Positions 48,011-59,700 of a DNA stretch of 64,000 bases are shown in pieces. The notes beneath the pieces were generated by a model that saw nothing but the letters and a program-made list of their open reading frames with translations, was not told the DNA's origin and made no database searches. Origin of the DNA: Pseudisothecium myosuroides. Its lineage: Eukaryota; Streptophyta; Bryopsida; Hypnales; Lembophyllaceae. The stretch covers positions 47,893,724 through 47,957,723 of the forward strand of contig OX637287.1 of NCBI GenBank assembly GCA_951799445.1, in the 5' to 3' direction. Position 1 is the first letter of the stretch. Every line of letters starts with the position of its first letter. The position numbers and the translations under genes were made by a program.

Positions 48011-48338
48011 AAGTCTAATGCGAGATCTTGTAGTTGGATTTAAAAAAAAATTCCATTGTAACTCCATGCAATAGAGATGGCAGTTTGGGAATGATTTTTA
48101 GTGAAATATAGTTATGTAGCTTTAGAGGTTAAAAGAATGAACAATTCCATTTTGAATCCAACCAAGATCTAGAAAAAGCTTTGAAAGTTTAATAATAGTA
48201 GCCATATTTTTATTAATGTTTCTTTGCAGGGTTTTAGGTGTAGTTACCTTACAGTATGGGCCAGCTATCTGAATTTTGCAATTTCACAAGATTTGTTTTT
48301 TACATTTAATTTTATTTTGTAAGTAACATTTTCTTCTT

Positions 48339-49733
48339 GAGTGATTGCAAGAAACATCTATTGATTTTGCTGTGTTTCATAACACTCATGCTTTTTTTTA
48401 GAGTACTTTAAGATTAGAAAAATAATTTTTAAACTTTTAAAAAATATGGCCAATATATAATTGATTAATTGTACACTCCTTTAAATATAAAGGTCGAAAA
48501 ATTCTCTAAGTAAGGTAGACGCACCCATTCTCACCCATCATCCAATTCCATCCTCATGTACCAATGGTGTGCATTCTAGAAAGAAAATGTGCACCACTAG
48601 TACATGAGGGAGGAATTTTTAAAGGGACGGGAATGGGTGCACCTACCTTAGGAGAACAAGAAAAGTGTCAAATCTTGATCAAGAAGATAGATACTTCAAT
48701 ATTTTAGTTAAGAAAAAATAAGAAAAAAATTGAATTAAGAAAAAAATTGGCCATTTGTAGCAACTCTATAAAAATAAGCAATTTCATTAAAATGGTGATA
48801 TTATTTTAAAATGGCATAAAAACAGTTCAGAATGGCCATTTTGAAATCTATACTTATCTTAGATGGTGAAAATGGCACACTGTCAAAGTGGCACTTGGAA
48901 TACGGCCATTTTAATGAAATTGCCCATAAAGATAGTCATTCACTGAAAAAACACCAAAATATTTTACATGTTTCAAAATGTAAGTAAAAAGAAGCTCACT
49001 TTGTGGACTTCTAGACAGCATATAATTAATTATTTTTAGAAATCTTTTGAATAATAGCTAAAAGTCTAATAGAAGACCATCTCTACCAAATTGGAGGCTA
49101 TTTTTGGATAGTAAAACATTTTTCAAAAATTCCAAAAAATTAGATAAAGTAGTGTGTAGTAGTCATGAGTACCTTAGAGTTTTGAGTCATTTGGAGCCAA
49201 AACGCAAAAATTATGGCGAATTTTTTTTTGCTAAAGATTTGTGATAGAAAATAATATAGGTGTTTCTTGCAATGATTGGCTTGACCTCCTCAACACAAAG
49301 TCAACTTCATTAGATTAATTGACCATATGGTTTAGAGATATTTAAGTTTGAAGTTATATTTGGGTCAATAGAAAAACAAGGCAATGCACTTTGAAGGAGC
49401 ATATCTTGGTGAGATTATTCTGAAATGACGACATTTTTGTGCTCAGAGAAAGACAAGAGAGTTGAGAATACTCGTGTAAAATTTCACAACTTTCCAAGCA
49501 TTTTCATTTCATGGTGGAGCTCGCAATGCATGGTAGTTGCTAAAATGGGAATCATGTTTGTAAGAAAAAAAGAATGAGACACTTGTCTTCTCCTTTGGGT
49601 TCTCGGATCTGCCCTTTTTGAAGTGGATTTGCCCTTTTTGAGGTGGGCAAGAAAGCAAAAGTTATGGCCAGAAAAAAACACAACTAGAGACGTGTGACAA
49701 CAAATAGTACAGGTGTTTCTTGCAATCACCCTA
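48339..49733. mobile_element. F2-type element with a duplicated right end
   Basis: The left end is GAGTGATTGCAAGAAACA. Two right ends occur: GGTGTTTCTTGCAATGATT at about 49275 and GGTGTTTCTTGCAATCACCC ending at 49733. Both are followed by CCTCAACACAAAGTCAACTTC, so the right end plus flanking DNA seems duplicated. An M1 MITE (48776-48928) is nested inside. Exact borders are uncertain. Confidence 0.5.
48776..48928. mobile_element. MITE family M1, copy 4
   Basis: GCAATTTCATTAAAATGG and CCATTTTAATGAAATTGC are inverted ends; interior CAGTTCAGA and AAATCTATACTT as in the other copies. Nested in the F2-type element. Confidence 0.8.
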
Positions 49734-50715
49734 GCTTGGCTTCCTCAACACAAAGTCAACTTCTTAAAAAAGAGACATGTCCAAAGGACACCCCTTCCTA
49801 CTCATGACTAAATGATCTACCGCTACGCAACAAACTCTTCATTCACAATGGTCTTTGGGCCGCCGCATTGCATTACTATAATGATGATTTCCACCTCGGC
49901 ATCTAAAGTACCTTTTCGAAAGTACAACCCCTTTTTATGTGTGTGCGCACGCGCAAATGAAGAGATAATCATTGCAAAGAAAGAGTACAACCAATGAAGC
50001 CCAAGCCATACCGCCCATTCCAGGGCAAGAGAGACCTTGGACGACAGACCACCAACACAAAGCAGACACCTAACAACAATACCTGTTCTACTGCAAAAAA
50101 TAATATGCTTCGTCCACTGAGAGCGTGAAAACATTTGCCCTCAATTTCCATGCGTAGGCCATTAACTTAGAGCCACATGTACAGTAAAAGCCACTTTGCA
50201 GCAAAAGAAACATACATTGAGTGCTCCCCCAAAAGCTAGTCGAAATCTGTCAAGGAATTTCACACTACCACTTCGACTCTCGTGATCGCATCACACATCA
50301 CCAGGCTAGGACTAGTTCAAGCTTAGCTTAGGTTAGCTTGCATTGCGAACTGGCCACCTCGTCTGCGTGCACACCAAATAAAAATTGGTACGGTAATCAC
50401 TTCGATGCATAAATTCTGACCATATCCAAGCACACTGTTATGCAATAGTTAGCAGGCTAGCTCTGGAGTGTACACAAGAAAGAGCGAGCGCATTAGTACG
50501 GTACTAAGCTTACAGCTAAGTTAGGATTGTTGCGAGCTGCAGTTTTCTCTACAAGGAAGGGTACAACTTTCGAGAGCTTTCAACTACTGTATATATTGAA
50601 TAGGGTCGACTTCGATTCTAGTTTCAGAACAAGAAGGCTGTTGTGTATGGAAGGATTCTTAAGTTTCGCTCTTGTGTGTGATCGATGAATTTGGGGTTTA
50701 GGTGGAGCTCGATCG
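49734..50715 (+). promoter_or_regulatory. Upstream region and TATA box of the AUX1-like gene
   Basis: TATATATT at 50590-50597 lies 119 bases before the start codon, a usual plant TATA-to-ATG distance, which would put transcription start near 50625. The 700 bp before it are GC-richer and free of recognisable transposons. Frames on the minus strand (49823-50134, 50580-50927) overlap the promoter and exon 1 and have no known domain. Confidence 0.5.
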
Positions 50716-53700
50716 ATGGGGACAATGGGAGATTCGGGTGTGTCCACTACGACTACAGAGGCGGCTGCTGCTGTGGGTGCACCTGGAGGAGTGAATGGTG
50801 CAGTTGCAAATGGAGACGGCCACACAGTGGGGAACAAGAGTAACGTGTGGTGGTCGGGGTTACGGACGAGCAATACGGTGTGGGATGCGTGGCTCGTTGC
50901 TGCTGCTGGGCAGGTATTTTGAAGCATTTCTCACTCACTTTCTGTGTCATGGATGCCTTACGTACAATGGTCTCTAAGACTGAGTTGCAAGTCACTGAGT
51001 GACAACACATTCAAGGGAGTTTTAAGAGTGTACCATGCGGGAATGAAGCGGAGTTTACCACCACGATTGAACCATTATCACTTCGTAAGTGGTAATCTCT
51101 AGCTGTTCTGTTTCAGTACCGTGACGGTAAACACTTAAACTCCCCTCGTGCTACGCTTGTTGGAGCATAGTTTAGGAAACATTTTCATTCATTTCTTTTA
51201 GAATTGCTGAAACCTCACTAGGTGAGTGGAAAAGCCTCTTGATCAATCCAATCAGGGAAGAGATAAATCTGAGGTTTCGGGCTGTTGGCTCAACGATGTA
51301 GACTCGTTTGTGTGCCTCGATCCTGATCAATCCATTCCAAGGATGGCCAATTTCATTAAAATGGCAGTATTCCGTTAATTTGGCACTTTTAGCAGTTCAG
51401 ACCGCTCAGTCTGAGCTGTTTTTTCTGTACCAGAATCTATAGTAGTACTAGATTTTTGTAATCTACATTTGTCCTAGATATCTGAAATCTATACCAATCC
51501 TAGACTACACGGTCTGATATCTATGCTTGTCCTAGATTTCTGAAATCTAAACTTGACCTACATGTTAGCAACGTATACTTGTCCTAGATGTCACGGTGTG
51601 AAAATGGCACATAGAATACCGCCAATTTTAATGAAATTCGCCATAAAAAGAGATCCACCCGAGGTTGTAGGCTGCAGACTTGCAAAGGTCTCCCGACCGA
51701 GGTATGCAAGTCAGTGACAAGTACGTTTGTTGGAGCAAATTTAGGAAGCAAATTCACGTCTGTTAATATCTCATTAGTTGAGTGTCAACGACTCCTTCTG
51801 AACCCATTCCAAGAAGAGATTAATCTTGACTGGAGGCCCAAGTTGTAGTCTCCCTTGTGTGCCTCCTGATCAATTCAATCCATTCCAGGAAGAGATAAAA
51901 TCTGAGGTTGTAGGCTAGCTGCATGTAGGTACAATTTTGTAGTCTCGCTTGTGTTGAACTTGCAAAGATCTCGAAGCGGTATGCAAGTGAATGACTAGAA
52001 CGCTTGTTGTAGTAAAAAAATATGAAGCATTTTCTTGCCTGTTTAAACCTCACGAAGTGAGTGTAAACGACTCTTGGTCGGGGATGCAGTTGCCGTGCAC
52101 ACTTCAGAAGGTGCCCCTTTTTTGCGGTCCAGCTAGAATGTTGGATTGGTTTTGTGACAATGGCAAGTCCAACAACACTCCTGGAAGGCTGCAATTTCTT
52201 GGTGATAGGTCTAATACTTTCAGGGTTAAGATGCCTATTTATGCCATTTAAACTATCAATTCATCCTTTTGGGTAATGTAGTTCGTTTTCGGGAGCTTGT
52301 TTCTTTCCAAAAGCAACGTGATATACTCATTCTTTGAAGAAATCTGCAAATTTGTTGTAGGTTGTAGCACAATTTGGTAGTATTGCTTTTCGGTTTCCAA
52401 GATGTGCAAGGCGTTGACCATGCTTGCTGAAGCACATTTAGAAGTCACACTTCTCATTTCTAAAATCAACCTGATTCATTCACCCATTGAGAGTGTGTTC
52501 ACACTAGCTAAGAGGGAATAGCTTAACCTTTGAGAGGGACAAAACTGTCTTACCACAACCCCACTAAGGTATTTGTGCCCATAATCGTCACCAATTACAA
52601 CTGAGCGTAGTTATGGGAAATTGTGTTAAAATGGCGGTATTCCATATGCCATTTTTCCATTAATTTCTAGGACCGCACGGACTAAATGTAGAAGTGTCAA
52701 GTTTGTGAAATACCGCCATCTTAACGAAATATTGGTTAGTTGCTATTATTATACATAATTTTTAATTTTTAATAGATCTTATTGGCAACTAAAAGAGGAT
52801 TCCAACTCATTCAAGTTTAGCATGCATTATTTGGACATTGTATGAAAGTAGTTATGAATTTCTAAAGTACGATCTCCAGGTCTTAGTACCCCAAACCAAG
52901 AGTACGCTCTCGTAGGACTCTCATATTTTGATAGTTTACATCTTGTGTAATCAATATCTAAGAAAAAATGACGAATTTTTTGGTCCTGGAACTGTAAGTG
53001 TTGCATTTTGGACATCATTGATTGTGGGTGTATGATAGCTTCTACTTCCTTCCAATCTCAATTCCTTCTCACTAAGCTTAACTTACCAGTACGTGTCCGA
53101 AGTGATTTCAGATTGGTTTTGTGCTCACCACCATGCCCTACGCGCTTTCCCAAATGGGACTTGCGTGGGGGATTTCACTTTGCTTCCTGTACGGACTCCT
53201 GGGAGCCTGGACTGTCTACCTTCTGGTATGGCTCTATTTGGAGTTCAAAACTCGACTCGACGTGCAAGGCAAAGTCCGACCAAAGAAATACATTCTCCAG
53301 GTAATATTATGATACGGCAACCCTGTACACATTCAACGTTTCCATACATGGTGTACTTGTAAATAAAATTTTGCAGATTCAAGGAACTCTTTATTTTAAC
53401 CCCTAAAAGCCCGTTGTCCCTTCGGGGGACAAATGCGTTTTCGGGCAGGTACCTACGGGCTGAAATTGTGTTCTGATTTTTTGAAATTTTTTTTGGAGAT
53501 AGAAAAACTGATAAGCTTTGTGGGAATATAATTTTTTTCTCAATCGGTGCCCGGGAAAAAAAGTTATGACCAAATAAGCTCAAAACAGGGGACGGCGGGC
53601 AGCTCGGGCAGCAGAAAAAAAATGGACAAAAATTTGAATTTTTTTTTTTAATATTTTTTTTCTGATAGATTATGTTTTTGCCTATCTAGAAAGCTTTGAT

Positions 53701-56700
53701 TCATTTCATTTGGATATGTTATGAAAAAGTTATGGACATTCTTGTTTTTCGGGCAGTTTGAGCATCTTCTTGAAAAAAATAACTTGTAGGACTCATTTCT
53801 GAATGCAATTTTTCAAATTTTTCAAATTTTTTTTTTTGGCATGGTTTAGTTTACTTGCTAGAACAATCTCACCATTGGGATTAGTGCATTTTAATTCCAT
53901 CTAAGAGATATTAATATTTTAGATTTTCCTTCTATCTCATACCTACTTCTACTTAACAATTTTTTTAAGGATGAAAATTAAGTTTTTTTGAGTTTCTTTT
54001 TTTATCCTAGACTCTCAACTCAATTCTCCACTATAAAGATTTAAAGCTCAAAACGCTGTAGTGCAAAAATTTTAAGTTAAGAATGTTTAAAGACAAAAAA
54101 TCTGGTCCCGCAATGTGCTGAAAAACTTGTTTTTTCCACTTTAAACGCAGATATCTTGCAATCTGTGCGGTCAAAAATTCTGAAATTTTTTCCACACATT
54201 CTCATACCAATTAGGTGTAAGATCCTACGGTTAGATGTGAAAAAAAAACAATTTTAATTTTTTTTTACTTTTTGCTATAGAAATGGCAGTTTTCAGTGTT
54301 TTTTGGCAGAAAAAAGACCTTGGGCCTTTAGGGGTTAAATAGATCACCATCTACGTGTTCAAAAGTCTTAAACTTTAGCTGAAGATGCAGTTCCCATATA
54401 TTTGAACTTATGTGCGTCAAAAAGTTATCATTAGGAAAAAAACGTTTCATTACAACTAAGGTAATTGCACCTACTTCTAACCCCTTTCTAGTTTGTAAAA
54501 CCTGAGTGGCCTTAACATTTTTCTTGCCTAAAGTGTACTGCCCTTCAGTTCATGAGAGCCTAGAGTCTCTTTTGAGTACATCTATTTTCACCAGTTTGAA
54601 AATTCATGCGTTCTTCATACAGTGTCCAAAAATGTATGTAAAAAACAATCTACACTGAATAGGGGTATTAAGGGGACCAAAAAATTGAGGGGACTTATCT
54701 TGGAAAATTGTAGATGTTTGAAACATGATGTACAACCTTCAGACACTTCAATAACTATTGATGTACATAAAAGGTAGATATTTATATAGTGTGAAATGTC
54801 GATTAATTAATATGGGTCCCCTTAATACCCCTATTCAGTGTAGAATACTCTTTTGACTTCCAACAAGATCCATCCAAAAATTTGTCAATTTTAAAAATAA
54901 ATGGAATTATACTCAATTCCTTATTCAAATGCATTTAGATGTTTAGAATGAGTTGTACTATCAATACATAGATTTTGACTAACGTAAATCTAGGGTGCTT
55001 TTGTAATGTACGAGGATGTGAATGTTCAGTACTATCAAGTCATCGGGGGTCTAACTGGACGATTTGGTGGAGGCTTCACCTATTTCTGTAATACTGTGAC
55101 ACTTTGTATGGCTAACACCGTTCAACTTGTTTCTACTGCCAGGTGAGAAAAATCAGGAACCCTTTTTATTTTTTCTTTACAGTAGAACCTCTCTTAGTGC
55201 ATACTCTGTTAGTGCATAATATGTACCAAGAGAGATTGTACTTTGAAGCCTTTATTGCCGAACAGTGGTTGGAGGCCTTGTGCATAGTCCCAACACTATG
55301 CACTACGAGAGGTTCTACTGTGATTGTGAAGTTGCTTACCACCACAACAATTTTGAAAATCATACCCATAATTAAAAACTTGTTCTTTATCATACTTAAA
55401 ATTTGATAACTTGTGTAACTTACACCTTGTCACGTACTCCTAAAAAGGACAAACAAATTCTCACCGTGACAAATGCCGCTCCAATGAGTTCATTCATAGA
55501 TTGATTCGGAATCTGCCAGCTATGTTACCTTAGTTTATTCATGAATGCTTTTGCTTTCAATTGCTGCAGTAGCCTCTATTATGCCAACTCCAGCCTCGAC
55601 AAGCGGCAGTGGCAATACATTGTTGGAGGGGTGTCGTTTCTGGCCGTCTTCGTCCCCCATTTTGGTCACTTCCGCTCGGGAGCCTTCATTGCTGTCGTAA
55701 CCACCACATTAACATCCATCTACCTGCTCGTTGCTGCGCTATCTTATGGACAGGTCAGAATAAAAACAATAATAAATGACTTCAAATGTTGGAAAAAACA
55801 CCGAGTGCCATGTAATGTTAATAAAAAAGTAAAATAAAAATCTTCAAAAAACAATATGATTAGAACTTAACATTTTGAACTTTAAGAACAGGAGTTCTTA
55901 TGAAAATTACAAATATTCAATCTAGAATTGAATTTAGAAGGAGTTATCAGTTTTTTGGCTTCAAATTTTATTGAAAATTATTGGTTTGAATGTGTACTAG
56001 TTGATCTAATTCTATCAAATGAATGAATATGCTCTATGGATCATATTTTACAACTATTGTTTGAGAGTCATCATTAAGTTATTCTTCTAAGTTGAATTTT
56101 ATAATACATCTGCACAATTTTGGATATATGGACTACTCCTTGGTCCTAAACCCTTCATTGCCTAAAGCATGTTTGAATTCAAAAACATCATTGCTTTTGA
56201 AGTGTAATAGATCTAAATGTCACTAAGTTATACTGTTATAGAGATCTCAATCGTACAATCTTGTAGTGTACGTGTTGTAGATGATATGAATCAAACTTGG
56301 AGTCATTTGGCCATGTAGATTGCAAGATTATAATGTTTTAGTGTTTAAAAAGGATGCTGAAATTTTCCTATCAACGCATTTGGAGGTGAAATTTGATTTC
56401 TAAACCTACTCAAATGAAAAAACTTTAAACTATAAAGTGATTCAAAATCGGCATACATATACATTGGTGAAAGAAAATATCATTGAATTGACTCATTGTA
56501 TCTGCAAAATGGCTTGCAGATATTAAAAAAATAGCAAGAAAAGTTGCAAAAAAGACATCTAAGGCTAAACCTCCTTCTACTAAAATGCTTCTCATTCACT
56601 CATAACTTCTTGGATTGATATGAAATTTTAGGCACATAAACTAGACTAGTACGGGCAATTTTTCCAAATTTTTTTATTAGAAATTGACATTGCATGAAGA

Positions 56701-59700
56701 AGAAACAAGCCGCCAAAGTTCACTATAATCTAATAATGTTGGGATTTTGAACTTCAAATTGCTCCCAAGCATTCAAAACAACTTGGATTGACATGAAGAT
56801 TTTACCACAATAAATAGACTTTAAGGGAAACGTAACCCAACAAATGTTATTGAAAAAGAACATTGGATGAAGGAGATACAAGCCCCCACAGTTTCAGCCT
56901 TCAAATGTAGTTTGGTGAACTCATATTGAACCCATGAACTTTGATTGGCTTCCAAGAAATCAATACATCTTGAATTCATTTGAAAATTTTACCACTTAAA
57001 CTAGAAGACAGAGCACAAATTTTTCAACAAGTTTTATTGAATTCGGACATGAGATGCAAAAGTTACAGCACTTTGAATTGGACTTGAAACTATGTGAGGA
57101 TACTTTTGGTCCCCTTAGGCAATGAGGGATTAAGGGGTTTATTAATCCTTGAACTCCCAAATCCTTTTTTGATTTTAGACCCATTTTTTCTTATATTTTT
57201 GTACAAATAGGGGACTTCCTCAATTCCATCAAATTGGTCAGTAAGAAAGATTGTTTTTTGAAGCTTTAAACATTACTTTGGATGAATGAGAAGTTCTTTG
57301 GATTAAACATCCCCGGGTTCAAAGCACTTTGTTCATTGTCATAGCGCTTAGGAGTTAATTAGGAATATGTGTAATCCATACTCCTGAGATGGTCTGAAGG
57401 TTTTAATTAGAATGAGTAGAAGGGGAATTTATTACAAACTTCTTGTGGCTAGCCATTTAGGCAGTGACATGTTTGCCTTGAAAATCGGACTTGGCAATAC
57501 AGTAAAACCTCCCTAAGTCAATCCTCTATAAGCCAATAAACCTCTGTAAACCAATCTTGTCAGACTGGTCCCAGATTGGGTCACATAACGAAGGTTGTGA
57601 CTAAAAATGACCCTCCAGTAGTCAATAAACCTCCCTAATGTAATCTTGTCAGACTGGTCCGGGACCGATTGACTTAGGGAGGTTCTACTGTATCATGGTT
57701 ACTCATGTAATTGATGTCGTGAATTCATTTGTTTCGCATTTTGCTGATGACGCAGAGACCCGGGGTCAAGCACACTGGAGCAAAAGACAAGGTGGAATTC
57801 TTCACAGGGGTTGCCAATACTCTCAGCACGTTTGGAGGGCATGGAATTACCATGTAAGCAACTCTCATTTGTCAAAAATAATTGGATTACTTAGTAAACT
57901 GGAAGTTTTAAGAGGCAGTGATATACCACTCATACCCAGTAGTCAAGGTGAAAAAATCTGAAAATAGAGGCCAGAATTTTTCAACAAAGAAAATTGTATT
58001 GGTAAAAAGTGAATCTTTATATTTTTAAGCATGCTTTGAATCACATTAATTTGTCAACTTTAGTTAATTATTTGGAAGGGAATGGTAACCCTGACCACTG
58101 AGTATGATAGTGTTGTTGCGAAGGTGCACAAAAACAGAATCTCTCCTCGTCTTGATTTTCAAGCAAAGTGCCTTTTGCATATTTTGTTTTATGGCAATTG
58201 AAAAACTGCCAATCAATTGTTCAAATAACTCGTCTTAAAAATAATCCTCAAAAACTTCACCTTGGAAAACAATTGAACCTTGTCAAAAATATTAATCCGC
58301 GAGAACAAAACTCTTGCCTTGTGGCAACGCAATAATTTTTCACCAGGTCCATTGCTACACCACAGTTCTACATTGAATAGGGGTGTTAAGGGGACCAAAA
58401 AATTAAAGGAACTTATCTTGGAAAATTGTAGATGTTTGAAACTTGATGTACAACCCCCGGACACTTCAATAACTATTGATGTACATAAAAGGTAGATATT
58501 CATATAGTGTGAAATGTCGATTAATTAGTATGGGTCCCCTTAATACCCCTATTCAATGTACTAGGTTTGGAAATTTCTCTCTAGGTGTACTAAAAACCAA
58601 CTACACGCTCTCATAGACTTACTTGTTTTGATTGTGTACATTTTGTGCAATCAATACTGCCTTTGTCTCAAATTAAATCCAAGGTACTCTCACAGTTTCC
58701 CACTAAGCTAAAAAGACACAAATTTATTTTGACACAGAGGGAGTATCTAAAAAAACAATGCTCATTGGTCCAAATGAGTGCACATACTTTTCTGCCAATT
58801 AGTACTTGTGCACAATACTAACTTAGTCAGAGTAATTTCTATTCCAAATTAGTCACTCACTTAGATCCATTAAAAATATTGGTATCCACGATTTCATGTG
58901 TTGGATGTTGGGTTGATGATAGAGAGATTTTGGAGAAAATGAAGCGTCCATCGGCATACAAGTATGTTTGCATTGCAGTTTTAGCATATGCACTTCTTGT
59001 GACCCTCCCGAGCTCAATTTCTGTGTATTGGTCAGCTGGTGATTTGCTGTTGACGCAATCCAACGCCTTCTCAGTTCTTCCAAGAAGTGGGTGGCAAACT
59101 CTTGCAATTGCATCCTTGGTCGTGCACCAAGTAAGTCAATAATTCCAATATCTAATATCACCAATCTTTTTCTTGTGTGAACAGTTTTTATTATTAGATT
59201 GGTGAAATATTATATATTTGGTTTGACAAATGATAGGAGATTTCAATACATCCAAAAAACTCATCATTTTGGATTGATTGTATGCAAAAATTGTGAAAGG
59301 TTCATTTTTTGGTACTAAATGTTCTCAAATTGTTTCTTCAAGTATAGGTACATATTGATTTATGAGATTTTCACATAGTGAACATTTGAGTAAGTGCCGT
59401 TATTATGTTTATGTTGCTTTGGGGTGTCCCTACCTTATGTAGGAATGATACTACCAAACTTCATCACCATCAAATTTTTTTATTAAGAATGATCATTTTG
59501 GTTTTGTATTGACAGCCTTGTTTTGTGAACATATGTAGGGCATGTCATTTGTTATCATTGCGCACCCGGTATTCCTTGTGTGTGAGAAGGCAGCGGGGGT
59601 GCACACACGGAGGTTCTTTCTCAGAATCTTGGTTCGCATTCCAGTGGTGGCAATCCTGTGGTTTATTGCATTGGCCGTGCCCTTTTTTGGACCAATTAAT

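Larger units (their letters stand above)
45732..48128 (+). mobile_element. Diverged TTAA-family element split by two later insertions
   Basis: TTAA at 45728-45731 and 48129-48132 bound a sequence that follows the standard copy (GGGGGATTTGAGACAAGTTCCT, AATCTCATCATTAGGATTG, then TATAAAG and TTAGAGG at the right). It is interrupted by an F1 foldback (46311-47389) and a hairpin MITE (47654-48010). Removing both leaves roughly 0.94 kb, close to the 935 bp of intact copies. Confidence 0.65.

Noticed and set aside
49823..50151. Minus-strand frames upstream of the AUX1-like gene
   Set aside because: Overlapping frames of 103 and 60 residues without domains, in what is best read as promoter sequence.
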